Assembly (NCBI GenBank): GCA_036898135.1
Contig: CM072523.1
Coordinates: forward strand, 36,983,281-37,047,280
DNA from: Oncomelania hupensis
Taxonomy: Eukaryota; Mollusca; Gastropoda; Littorinimorpha; Pomatiopsidae
Length of the DNA stretch: 64,000 nt
Reading direction: 5' to 3'
The position numbers and the translations under genes are program-made. Below are positions 32,223 through 42,009 of the stretch, in pieces (within the stretch, counting starts at the first letter, position 1; every line of letters begins with the position of its first letter). The notes beneath the pieces are model-generated. The model did not search any database. It saw only the letters and a program-made list of their open reading frames with translations, and was not told the origin of the DNA.

Positions 32223-34551
32223 TTTAGAAGTCTTCCAGCGGAATAACGACCTGTGATGCACAAGAACACGTCGGCTTCGACTCTCCATGATGGCGAGATA
32301 AGATTTTTTGTGTTCTAACGCAGAAGTCTACCTTCTGCAGTGACTCTTTAATCAGTGGTTTACATCCCTGACATCCAACTCCCTACCGCGGAAAGATACA
32401 GAACTCCGGACATGCTGTCGTCAAAAGGGCAGGTAACGTGCAAACTAAATACGCGTACATCTCTATAAGATCGTTCGGGGACGTGACTCGGTTGTCCTAG
32501 CCGCTTGACAGCGCAGCGCATTTGGTGCTGCAAATTGCATTCTATATTTGTGGACTTCAGTTAGATCCTACATGCAACCAGCGTCTTGAGCACCTATATA
32601 TCAGTGTTTTAGATCACGTACATTTGGAGGTATTATACCTCTTGGCGTCCAAAATCACGTAAAAGAGTGCCAGAGAAGGGGTCTGATCACGTAATGGTTT
32701 TTCTTGGAAGAGATCTGAAAACGTACAGAAATTTGTCAGCGGAGGTACGATCATGGAGACTATCGCAACTTGCGCAACGTACTTACGTAGGTTCCGCATT
32801 TTTTGAAGTTGTTGTCTGTTCTGAGATTCCACGATCACTAGTAGGAATTGCAACGTTCAAGTGACTATGCGCTTCCGTAGCAAACGACCGATCATGACGT
32901 ATCCGCAAGGGAAGAAACTCAACTTCGGGTTCAGTGAACAGAACCGAGTGAAAAACTCAAAGAGAAACAGGTTGGCTGTCGAAAGATTGTCTAATAAAAT
33001 GGCTATAAAGAGTATTTCAAGGCACCTGGACACAGACCTTCTACAGGATGCTAAACAAGTGTTCCGCAGTGACAGGAACCGTATCAAAATGTGCTAAAAA
33101 TGGAACACTTGTACAGCATCGTTTAGCGTGATAGTCATTTTCTTGGCCACTCTTTCGCAATAGGCATATGACAATTATCTTGAAACCGATTTTATTTGCT
33201 GTCAAGGGCAGGGTGAGTTTGATTGAAACCAAGACACTGGCTGAGCTTCTGTATGGGAGTTTAGAATGTGTTTTAATTCAGTTCATGCTATGAATAGCAT
33301 GACTGTGATAAGTCTGGAGCTGATTAATGTAACTGTTGTTGCATCCTTTTCTGCGATTTCAAAATGACAAATTAAAGTTGTTGCAGCCTTACTTATGCAA
33401 TTAACAAGCGGGAAGTGATGAACAAAAAGACGGTTCAAATTGTTAAACATGTATTAACTTATTTTGTACTAATTTTGTGAAGAGAGCATCTCTATCTCTC
33501 TCTCTTTCTTTGTTGTTGTGGACACTAAACAGTAGGCATGTACATGAAACAATATTTTCATCTTGGATATTTCAAAATTTTATTAAGGCTTCACAACACA
33601 CTAGACACTGTCACAATATCATATGTCATGATGTTAAGAAACTTGCATACAAATTAATGAATTAACAACTTTTAATTTCCAGTGGAAGCATGTTTGTTGT
33701 TGTAGAGTGACTGAACGTTCCACCGAAACACCAAAACAAAATCCTACGTATTTTGAATTCATTGGGTATCTTGACTTGAAGAAACGGCCCATGGCTTGTT
33801 GAAAGTCGCAACGCAACATGGGTTAGTGAATACAGCCTATTCAAAAAATCAGCTCCATAACGCCGATGCACAACTCCATTCTCTACAAGAAAAATCGACG
33901 CAAAAAGCAACAACCGTTCAGAAAAACCGCCACCTCCATTCCTCAACTGGTGGCCAGTGATTTTCCAAATGTTCCTGTCAAACAGGCTGCCAATGGCGTC
34001 GTTGACCATGCAGAAAATCCGGAACACTCTGCCACAGCCATTGGCACACGAACAGCGGAAAATGCAAGAATAAATAAATAAATGTTCCAAATTTATGATG
34101 TTGCAAATAATTTTCTACGGACTTAAAACATTGTACTGTGTTTTCGTATTAATCCTGTGCCTGGTGTTTGTATAGTTTTGTCTGCTATTTCACTATTTTT
34201 GCTAGTGTGAGCCGTTTTCAGCCAAAGTTTTGCATTTCCTTATGATATTTAAAGCATTTCCTTTTGAAGAATCTGTTTTTGCAGAAGAGTTTAATTAAGC
34301 TTGAAACTAGAATTTGTATAGCATTCCCGCATTTCTTTACCGAGTGAGCGTTTTAGCAATAAAAATATGAAATTAATCTTTTACCTAAAGCTTCTGTTCC
34401 TTGTAGGATAAAACATATCTTGATGCAATGTTTTCCATACATTTCACTATTTTTCACGCATTTGTTTTTTGAGTGAGCGTTTTTACAATATTATATAAAT
34501 ATGACATATTTTGTGCAAAAGTTTTATAAGTATGCCTCTCTCTCTCTCTCA
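32223..34551. other. Long non-coding stretch, no recognised gene
   Basis: Frames of up to 142 residues (33662-34090 minus; 32861-33097 plus) show no domain I recognise and overlap each other on opposite strands. A short CT run near 33490 and the CT tract at 34537-34556 (target of the next element) are the only repeats seen. Confidence 0.4.
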
Positions 34552-34710
34552 CTCTCTGTTACACTCGGTTTGATGTTGGTGTTTTCTATCAGTATTTGAT
34601 TCATCCCCGATGCTTGAATTCCTGATAGTTGTGTAACTCAGATTCGTTTATCCACGCAACCCGTCCAAACAGCATACAAGTCACAAAGTCGACGTATGAA
34701 GTTTTCCACT

Positions 34711-34716
34711 TTTATT
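34711..34716 (-). terminator. Polyadenylation signal in 3' LTR of element 2
   Basis: AATAAA on the minus strand, downstream of the TATA box in element orientation. The partner in the 5' LTR is at 40573-40578. Confidence 0.7.
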
Positions 34717-35009
34717 CAGCACACATCAACAACTGCATACAATTCCTCAATCGTCTTTCCACTCTCAAATTTACTTTCCAAATCACTATCAACAACAATC
34801 AACATCTCAACTTTTTTAACAGTGCGGCGCTTATATAGTCTCTCTACATACACGGGAATAAACGAGAATAATCCTACATAAAACACCACAACCAATCAAA
34901 ATTAATTTCATCATCACGTGACTCACGTCATACAACCCCATTTGGAATGGAAGCTTCCATGGTAACCAACAGAATAATCCACACGCTTCGATCGATAGTA
35001 AACAACTAA

Positions 35010-35022
35010 TTCCCGAAAATTC
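35010..35022. promoter_or_regulatory. Heat-shock-element-like motif in LTR U3
   Basis: TTCCCGAAAATTC fits the TTCnnGAAnnTTC triplet bound by HSF trimers. The identical copy in the 5' LTR (40872-40884) lies upstream of the TATA box at 40693-40699. One site alone could be chance; the array at 39880 makes it more interesting. Confidence 0.45.
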
Positions 35023-35242
35023 TCAAACAATATCGACCAACTAAAAACACTAACACTACACAAAGCTTCTACTAATAACGACGCAAAATCAAATCAAAGA
35101 TAAATACACTCTATCACTGCATGCGTTGCAAAATAAAACGAACAGATCTATCGCGCGCGTCACACACAAGCCTACCATTGCACGCGCTTCACACATAACA
35201 TCGTGCGCATTTCATACGCACCATTCGCGTTTCAACGTAACA

Positions 35243-35256
35243 TAACCCCCCACTCA
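35243..35256 (-). other. Polypurine tract of element 2
   Basis: GAGTGGGGGG followed by TTA on the minus strand, directly before the 3' LTR. Confidence 0.7.
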
Positions 35257-35360
35257 AGAAGAAATTTACCTAATTTCTTTCAACAACGTTGAAACGTAAT
35301 GCACAAACAAAATCAGAAATTAAAACTTATTTCAGTCTTTCTGGATACTGTCATTGTTCT

Positions 35361-38300
35361 TTACTCACATACTCTGCTGAGAAAGTCCGCACCAAGATTG
35401 TCTGATCCTTTGATAGATTCTACTCGCATGTTAAAGTTCTGCAAGTACATAGCCCATCTCATGATGCGACTGTTCACAAACTTGGCAGAGTTCAAGTAAG
35501 TTAACGGCTTGTGATCAGTCTGCAGCACGAACTTCACTCCTTGAAGGTACAGTTCGAACTTCCGGATTCCCCATATGATGGCAAGGCACTCTTTCTCCAT
35601 GGTCGAATAATTTTTCTCAGCCCTGGACAGCTTCTTGCTGGCGTAACTGACCGGAAATAGTTTTCCTTCGTGTTCTTGCATCAATATGGCGCCGATGCCT
35701 TCATCCGCTGCGTCTGTTCTTAAGACGAATTCCTTGGAAGTGTCGGGCAGTCGTAGCACCGGATCCTTCGAAAGGAGATCGCGCACAGTCTGGTATGCCT
35801 TCTCTTGAGACGGTCCCCACTCCACTTGATTAGGACAGCCTTTCCGCACCAGGTCCGACAAGGGTGCTGTGATGGCGGAGTAGTTCGGTACAAACTCCCT
35901 GTAATATCCAGCCAACCCCAGGAAAGATCGCACCTGCTTCTTGGTTTGGGGACGTGGAGCATTCAGAATTTTGGTGACGTTTTCTAGCAGAAGCCCCTTT
36001 TGTCCTTCTTTCAGCGAATGGCCAATAAAGTCTACGTTGTCAGTTCCCAGAATGCACTTACTGGGTCTCACAGTCAGGTTAGCTTCTGTCAGACGGTGAA
36101 ATAGATCCCTCAAAGTCTGCAGATGCTCTTCCCAGGTGTGGGTGTGGACTAACAGGTCGTCCCAGTAACACATGACGTTGTCCATCCCTTTGAGCATCTT
36201 CCTCATTCCTCTCTTCAGGGTAGCTCCGCTGTTGACCATGCCAAAGGGCATCCTTAAGCACTCGTACGTCCCATCAGGAGTTATGAAAGCAGTCTTTGGT
36301 ATGTCCTGTTGACGCACGGGGACTTGCCAATAACCCTTGCTGAGGTCAATCTTTGAGAAGATTTTACTCCCCGATAATTGGCGGAAGAGGTCTGCTGCAG
36401 TAGGCATCGGCTCGGGATCGAAGACGGTGATCTTATTAACCTTTCTGTAGTCGATGCATACTCTGTTGCTCCCGTCCTTCTTCTTCACAACCACGACAGG
36501 GGACGCGTAGAGTGAACTGGACTCCCTGATGATGCCCATCTTCAGCATCTCATCGATGTCTTTCTTCAAGGATTCACGGGCCTTGAAAGGGATCGGGAAG
36601 GGTTTTGATCGAACGGGAATATTTGAAGTGAGGTGGACTTCATGTTCGACCAAAGTCGTAGAGCCTGGGACATCACTGAAGCTATGGGGAAATTCGCCCA
36701 TAAGGTCCTTGAGCTCCAACTTTTGACCTTCCGTCAAGCTCGGTCCTAGCTTAACATCATCGATGCCTTCTTTGCTGTGGAAGTCTCCCAGTTCCAACAG
36801 TTCCTCGCTGTCAAAGCTGTCGTCTATCTCAGTTGCTGTCGCTGCCTGTACAGTCTCTGATGGCCTTTCCACATACAGCTTAAGGAGGTTGGCGTGGTAT
36901 ATCTTGGAGTGCTGGCCGACCTTCACCTTGTAGTCGTTGATTCCCACCACGGTCTCCACTTCGTACGGGCCTTTCCACTGCATCAGCAACTTATTATGAT
37001 CAGTAGGTAGCAGCACCAGCACTTTGTTGCCAGGTTTGAACTTCCTGTTTACAGCCCTACGATCGTAGTAGTGCTTTCCACAGTCTTGGGACTTCTTCAG
37101 GTTTTCTCTGGCTATCTCGAGAGTCTGCTCCAGCTTCTCCCGTAGCTCAAACACGTACTGGTAGCTGTTCTTCACCTCTGGGGTCTCTACTTCTTTCGTC
37201 CACAGTTCGTTCAGGATGTGCATCGGCCCTCGGACGGTTCTTCCGTACAGCAGCTCGAACGGAGAAAAGCCGGTGGACTCCTGCGGTACTTCTCTGTAGG
37301 CGAAAAGTAAGGCGTTGATATAGCGATGCCATTGTCTGGGCTGCTCGCTGCACAGTTTCTTCAGGGTGGACTTCAGCGTAGCATTGAACTTCTCGACAAG
37401 CCCGTTGCACATTGGATGGTAGGGTGTCGTAGTCAAATGCCGGATGCTCAGCAGTCTGTTGACCTCCTTCATACAGTCAGAGACGAACTGCGTCCCGAGG
37501 TCTGTCAGAATTTCTTCAGGCACTCCAAGTCTGCTGAACATGTCCACCAGTGCCTCTGCAACAGTTTCAGTGTCAATCTTCTTCAGAGGCACTGCTTCTG
37601 GGTACCGAGTCGCATAGTCCACTAAAGTCATTACCCACCGATGACCTTCTTCACTCGGAGGTCTTATTTCGCCGATTAGGTCTAAGGCCACCCTCTTGAA
37701 AGGTCGGTCGATCAAAGGCATCCTCTGCATAGGCACTTTCGGGACCCTTCCTCGAGGTATGGTCTTCTGGCAAATGTCACATGATCGGCAGAAACGGCTG
37801 ACGTCCGCATGAAGTCCTGGCCAGTAGAACACCGCCTGGATTCTATCCGACGTCTTCTTGATACCTAGGTGACCTCCCATGATTGAGTCATGCGCTACTT
37901 CCATCACTTGGCGCCTTAGGGGTAACGGTACCAAAACTTGACGTAGTGGTTTACCTCCGTTGACCCTCGGGTGCTGGAAGATTCGGTACAGGATCTTGGC
38001 CTTCACTTCAAAATAGACCGTACCGCCTTTGGTCACGTGGTCTTGGCGGTTCCTGTACTTGTTTAAAGTACTATCAGCTTCCTGGAGCTGGATCAGCTTA
38101 TCTCTGTCCACGATGGCAGCTTTAGAGTTGTCGGCGACCTTCAGTGGCGTAGACGTCTTGTCTCTCTTGGCCTGGGCCCTGGTTGTAACGGCACCGACGA
38201 TCTCTGGTCGGCAGGGCTGAGCCGGAGTAACCACATTGTCCCGTAGCAGCTCTGTAAGGTCTCCATCGGGAAATGGCAATGGATCCTCCTCCACAACTTC

Positions 38301-40232
38301 GACGCGTTGGGTTGAGGCAGGACTCCATTCTGGATCGGGGTCGTCGGGTCGTCTCGCGCCGTCGATGTTCCCGATCATCAAATCATACAGCGGCTTCTTC
38401 AGGCAAACCGCTTCGACTTCGCCTATGTAGAAAGGGGTGCTGACTTGAATCTTTGCAACTGGCGCTTTCACACATTTGCTGTCGGCCATGAGTGTCCATT
38501 TAGAATCGCCAGTGAATTGTTCTTTAGCGATTAGGTCTTCTCTGACGATGACCCCACTGCAACCAGAGTCTCTTAGGACAGTCACTTCATGATTTCCGAC
38601 GCGTCCCTTTGAAACAGGCATGTTCTGGACGGTCACAGCTGCGCTGGCAACGACGGGGATGGATTTTCCGTTGGCAAGGAGAAGTTGGCCATCGGTCATG
38701 CACTCTTGCACGTCCGCAGGAGTAGCTGTGCGCTTGGTCTCACTCGGAAGAATGACGCTCCCGCCGCACACCTGATGGTGAGATCTACTGGTTTGCCGTT
38801 GATTGGAGAAACGTCTCTGTCGGTTGCCCACCGCTGCATTGTCCGTACTGCCCCGCTGTCCGCTACTTTTGTTTTGAGGACAGTTAGCCGCTCTGTGGTC
38901 TGTAGCGTTGCAGGTGAAACAGCCTCTTGAATGCCCTTCCCTGGGAGGTGGCGTGGAGTCCGTGTGTCTCTGGCTCGTCTGACTCCCCTGGATCTGGTTC
39001 CCATGGCTTGCAGTTTTCTGAAATGGTTTCGTCGCCTTGGGTGGCCCCAGCGTTTTTCCGTGAGCGAGGAGATATCTTTCAGCAACCTCGGTCACATCTT
39101 TAAGCGTCTGCAGCTTTTGTTCTTCTAAGTGGGTCGCTAGGTCCTTGTGACAGGCATTGAGGAATTGCTCCTTCACGATCAGGTCATGAAGACTATCGTA
39201 AGACTTCCCTTTGCCTGATAGTTCCACCCACTTGTGTAAGTATGACGACAGGCGCTCCACAAATTGCTTTGGTGTCTCGTCTGACAAAGGGCGGCATTCA
39301 CGGAAGCGTTTACGGTAGCCCTTCTCTGTGAAGCTGTAGCACTGCAACAGGGCCTCTTTTAAGACGTCGTAGTTTTTGGCGTCATCGTTCGACAGTCTGG
39401 TGTAAACTTCCAGTGCTTGCCCCGTCAGAAGAGCACTTAGTCGAATCGCCCAGTCTCGAGGTTGCCAGTTGGAGCTTTCGGCGAACCTTTCGAATCTCGC
39501 CAGATAGCTGTCGATCTGGTCCTTCCCGTCGACGAAAGCTGGCAATTTTGGAGCCGTGTGGTCGTTGGTGACTTGTGGCGCATGCTGATTGTTTTGAATA
39601 CGCGCCAGCTCTAGCTGGTGCTGACGCTCAGCTTCTCTTTCTTGTCGCTGCTCTTCTCTTTCTTGACGCCGCTCTTCTAATTCTCTTTCTTCTCGGCGAC
39701 GCTGTTCTTCCTTTTCTTCTCGGCGACGCTGCTCTTCTTTTTCTAGACGCTTCTCTTCTAATTCTCTTTCTCTTTCTTCGCGCCATATTCTCTCTTGAGA
39801 CTTGACGTACTCCGTCAGCTGTTTGCCTTTTAGATTTAGTTCAACCCCTTTCTGCCAGAAGTCAGCCATTTTGATGCTTTTCTGGAAAGTTCTATTCTGG
39901 AAAGTTCTTTTCTTGAAAGTTCTTTTCTGGAAAGTTCTTCTTCTAGAAAGTTCTTGACTGTGCTGTACCTTTCTAGACTGTTCTAGAACAGCACGCTTTC
40001 TGCAGTAGCGCTGATGCTTGTCACTAGTCGCTTTTGCTGACGCAGGCCCCGCTGTCCTCGTCGTATGCGACGCTGCACCACGCTGGTGTTGATGTATACG
40101 CTCCTGTGCTGAAGTAGACGCGACGTCCGCTCGTCGCTCCCTGTAAAACTGGCGATGTAGCTCCGAGACTGTCCCTCGACGTAGTCTTACGGCAGCCACG
40201 TAGTCCCGATTTGTTGTTCGCTCACGAAGCAA
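35361..40232 (-). CDS. Gag-Pol of element 2, order Gag-PR-IN-RT-RH, up to 1623 aa
   Basis: Uninterrupted frame. Gag has a long Glu/Arg coiled coil (~145-205), a capsid-like region (~220-390) and one CCHC knuckle (C438, C441, H446, C451). Protease: DSG at 555-557. Integrase: H781, H788, C818, C821, then D851, D911, E947 (D35E) and GPY 1088-1090. RT follows: KIDLSKGYW (D1296), YWDD (1356-1359). RNase H: D1507, E1546, D1573, D1616. It shares element 1's unusual integrase-before-RT order but diverges throughout, so it is a separate lineage. Start choice: the frame opens at 40232, but the Met at residue 122 (39869; MADFWQKG) more closely resembles element 1's start. Residues 99-118 are an RTFQK repeat encoded by the heat-shock-element array and may be untranslated leader. 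Confidence 0.95.
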   Translation of the reverse strand: MLRERTTNRDYVAAVRLRRGTVSELHRQFYRERRADVASTSAQERIHQHQRGAASHTTRTAGPASAKATSDKHQRYCRKRAVLEQSRKVQHSQELSRRRTFQKRTFKKRTFQNRTFQKSIKMADFWQKGVELNLKGKQLTEYVKSQERIWREERERELEEKRLEKEEQRRREEKEEQRRREERELEERRQEREEQRQEREAERQHQLELARIQNNQHAPQVTNDHTAPKLPAFVDGKDQIDSYLARFERFAESSNWQPRDWAIRLSALLTGQALEVYTRLSNDDAKNYDVLKEALLQCYSFTEKGYRKRFRECRPLSDETPKQFVERLSSYLHKWVELSGKGKSYDSLHDLIVKEQFLNACHKDLATHLEEQKLQTLKDVTEVAERYLLAHGKTLGPPKATKPFQKTASHGNQIQGSQTSQRHTDSTPPPREGHSRGCFTCNATDHRAANCPQNKSSGQRGSTDNAAVGNRQRRFSNQRQTSRSHHQVCGGSVILPSETKRTATPADVQECMTDGQLLLANGKSIPVVASAAVTVQNMPVSKGRVGNHEVTVLRDSGCSGVIVREDLIAKEQFTGDSKWTLMADSKCVKAPVAKIQVSTPFYIGEVEAVCLKKPLYDLMIGNIDGARRPDDPDPEWSPASTQRVEVVEEDPLPFPDGDLTELLRDNVVTPAQPCRPEIVGAVTTRAQAKRDKTSTPLKVADNSKAAIVDRDKLIQLQEADSTLNKYRNRQDHVTKGGTVYFEVKAKILYRIFQHPRVNGGKPLRQVLVPLPLRRQVMEVAHDSIMGGHLGIKKTSDRIQAVFYWPGLHADVSRFCRSCDICQKTIPRGRVPKVPMQRMPLIDRPFKRVALDLIGEIRPPSEEGHRWVMTLVDYATRYPEAVPLKKIDTETVAEALVDMFSRLGVPEEILTDLGTQFVSDCMKEVNRLLSIRHLTTTPYHPMCNGLVEKFNATLKSTLKKLCSEQPRQWHRYINALLFAYREVPQESTGFSPFELLYGRTVRGPMHILNELWTKEVETPEVKNSYQYVFELREKLEQTLEIARENLKKSQDCGKHYYDRRAVNRKFKPGNKVLVLLPTDHNKLLMQWKGPYEVETVVGINDYKVKVGQHSKIYHANLLKLYVERPSETVQAATATEIDDSFDSEELLELGDFHSKEGIDDVKLGPSLTEGQKLELKDLMGEFPHSFSDVPGSTTLVEHEVHLTSNIPVRSKPFPIPFKARESLKKDIDEMLKMGIIRESSSLYASPVVVVKKKDGSNRVCIDYRKVNKITVFDPEPMPTAADLFRQLSGSKIFSKIDLSKGYWQVPVRQQDIPKTAFITPDGTYECLRMPFGMVNSGATLKRGMRKMLKGMDNVMCYWDDLLVHTHTWEEHLQTLRDLFHRLTEANLTVRPSKCILGTDNVDFIGHSLKEGQKGLLLENVTKILNAPRPQTKKQVRSFLGLAGYYREFVPNYSAITAPLSDLVRKGCPNQVEWGPSQEKAYQTVRDLLSKDPVLRLPDTSKEFVLRTDAADEGIGAILMQEHEGKLFPVSYASKKLSRAEKNYSTMEKECLAIIWGIRKFELYLQGVKFVLQTDHKPLTYLNSAKFVNSRIMRWAMYLQNFNMRVESIKGSDNLGADFLSRVCE
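39880..39988. promoter_or_regulatory. Array of heat-shock-element triplets in leader of element 2
   Basis: Five perfect TTCnnGAAnnTTC triplets lie at 39880-39892, 39895-39907, 39910-39922, 39925-39937 and 39941-39953, a 15-16-bp period. The core is mostly TTCTGGAAAGTTC, with TTCTTGAAAGTTC and TTCTAGAAAGTTC variants. A sixth block at 39971-39988 has TTCTAGA, CTG and TTCTAGAA (one mismatch). Alternating GAA/TTC pentamers are the known HSF binding pattern. The array lies 430-540 bp inside the 5' LTR edge, so heat-responsive transcription is a reasonable inference. Alternatively it is just a coding repeat (RTFQK). Confidence 0.6.
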
Positions 40233-40397
40233 CTCTTCAGCGACTACACGCCCTTGCAGTCAACCCGAACCTATCGGTGATGTAGTCCCAGTATGTTGGC
40301 CCCTCTCGACGCAACTCGTTGGCGGCTACCCTCGATGACTGCCTCTCGTAACGTTGACTCGCTTGTTGTAGCAGTTGAACCCTTGGCTATGGCGTGA

Positions 40398-40415
40398 ATC
40401 CCGGCTTGGCCCCCA
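40398..40415 (-). other. Primer-binding site of element 2
   Basis: TGGGGGCCAAGCCGGGAT on the minus strand, three bases after the 5' LTR. The implied tRNA end, GAATCCCGG-CTTGGCC-CCCA, looks like a T-arm plus acceptor strand. I cannot name the tRNA. It differs from the site in element 1. Confidence 0.65.
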
Positions 40416-40418
40416 AAA

Positions 40419-41104
40419 TGTTACACTCGGTTTGATGTTGGTGTTTTCTATCAGTATTTGATTCAGCCCCGATGCTTGAACTCCTGATAGTTGTGTAACT
40501 CAGATTCGTTTATCCACGCAACCCGTCCAAACAGCATACAAGTCACAAAGTCGACGTATGAAGTTTTCCACTTTTATTCAGCACACATCAACAACTGCAT
40601 ACAATTCCTCAATCGTCTTTCCACTCTCAAATTTACTTTCCAAATCACTATCAACAACAATCAACATCTCAACTCTTTTAACAGTGCGGCGCTTATATAG
40701 TCTCTCTACATACACGGGAATAAACGAGAATAATCCTACATAAAACACCACAACCAATCAAAATTAATTTCATCATCACGTGACTCACGTCATACAACCC
40801 CATTTGGAATGGAAGCTTCCATGGTAACCAACAGAATAATCCACACGCTTCGATCGATAGTAAACAACTAATTCCCGAAAATTCTCAAACAATATCGACC
40901 AACTAAAAACACTAACACTACACAAAGCTTCTACTAATAACGACGCAAAATCAAATCAAAGATAAATACACTCTATCACTGCATGCGTTGCAAAATAAAA
41001 CGAACAGATCTATCGCGCGCGTCACACACAAGCCTACCATTGCACGCGCTTCACACATAACATCGTGCGCATTTCATACGCACCATTCGCGTTTCAACGT
41101 AACA
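40419..41104 (-). repeat. 5' LTR of element 2
   Basis: Partner of 34557-35242, differing at three positions I could see. It carries the functional-position TATATAA (40693-40699), AATAAA (40573-40578) and the U3 heat-shock-like motif (40872-40884). Confidence 0.95.
40693..40699 (-). promoter_or_regulatory. Putative TATA box of element 2 promoter
   Basis: TATATAA on the minus strand within the 5' LTR, about 120 bp before AATAAA. The two diverged solo LTRs keep the same neighbourhood (GAGACTATATAAGTGCCGC at 46664-46682). Confidence 0.6.
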
Positions 41105-41163
41105 CTCTCTCTCATTCTCTCTTTCTTTTTCTTTCTCTCCCTCCCTCTCTCTCTCTCTCTCAA
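41105..41163. repeat. (CT)n target tract flanking element 2
   Basis: CT-rich continuation of the tract at 34537-34556 in which element 2 inserted. Confidence 0.8.
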
Positions 41164-41253
41164 GGGCGCAAACTGAAACACACATCAACTCTCTCCTCGC
41201 ACTCAGAAACACCGCCACATGCATCGCCATATTTGCCGAGTTCGAGTAATAAG

Positions 41254-41442
41254 CAAATTGCCCATTGCGCGATGTTAGTTGCCGATTTCGCGAATTTTAC
41301 TGCCGACTGTGCGAAATTTGCAACGTTTTACAAGCTCTTCACATTAACGGCAAAGCCTTGCTGATTTCAAGTATTGAACAAGGCTTTGCCGATTTCGCGA
41401 AGTCGGCAACGTCCCTGCCGATTACGCATTATGGGCAAGTAC
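41254..41442. mobile_element. Foldback element with GCCGATTTCGCGAA motifs
   Basis: The outer sequence TTGCCCATTGCGCGAT...TTGCCGATTTCGCGAA is inverted on the right as TTCGCGAAGTCGGCAA...ATTACGCATTATGGGCAA. An inner perfect 12-bp pair, GGCAAAGCCTTG (41349-41360) and CAAGGCTTTGCC (41379-41390), makes the hairpin apex. Non-coding, MITE-like. Confidence 0.6.
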
Positions 41443-42009
41443 GTAAAATAGCCATGATATATATATTACGAGAGAGAGGGTGGAGGAGAGCAATTCATTT
41501 TATTGTTGCCACTGACATTATCGCTTGATACGAATTAGCGAACCTCGATCCTTGAACCACCCTTACACTATCCACAATTTGATAACGTTTTGACACTGGA
41601 ATCACACAATTCTACACAAATGTTTTTTTAAGGTAGGTGGGGGAGGAGGTCTTTCAATTTGAAGATTGAAAGGCGGGAGTGACAGTTTATCAACGTCCCT
41701 CTCTGTCCGCTATATAGGGCCTTTTGATGAAGCTGTAACGTCCCATCCCCCCCCCACCCCCCAAACAAAAACCACCAGATCTCATCTCTGTAATCATCTC
41801 GCGAGACAGAAGCAACCAATCTGAAAACGAGGCCACATTGTTTCATCCGGTTATAGAAGGAAAGGAGAAGATACTGTCTCAAGCAGAAAAAGTGGAGGTG
41901 TGTGCCTGAGTGTAGGATGGAGCTGTCTGCGGTGGGAGCGGGAGTAGGGGAGGGGGTAGATAGGGGAACAAATACATTTTATACAGCGCACATATCTTGT
42001 ACTAGTGGT
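41443..42009. other. Non-coding, no feature seen
   Basis: Includes a short C-run near 41748 and G-rich 41930-41960. No gene supported. Confidence 0.4.

Larger units (their letters stand above)
34557..35242 (-). repeat. 3' LTR of element 2
   Basis: 686 bp. In element orientation it has a TATATAA box (34831-34837) followed ~115 bp later by AATAAA (complement at 34711-34716). That gives a clear U3-R-U5 layout. One perfect TTCnnGAAnnTTC motif lies in U3 at 35010-35022. Confidence 0.95.
34557..41104 (-). mobile_element. Complete Ty3/gypsy LTR retrotransposon, element 2 (Gmr1-type pol order)
   Basis: A 6548-bp element on the minus strand with two 686-bp LTRs (34557-35242 and 40419-41104), which begin TGTTAC and end GTAACA. 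I saw three differences between the LTRs (two near 34596-34620 and their partners, one in the T run near 34812), so it is young. CTCTC flanks both ends (34552-34556, 41105-41109), but this lies in a (CT)n tract so the duplication is less certain. Internal order: PBS, short leader with heat-shock-element array, gag-pol, polypurine tract. No env-like frame. Confidence 0.96.

Noticed and set aside
33662..34090. 142-residue minus-strand frame
   Set aside because: No recognisable domain, no initiation context worth noting, and an opposing 71-residue frame covers the same DNA.
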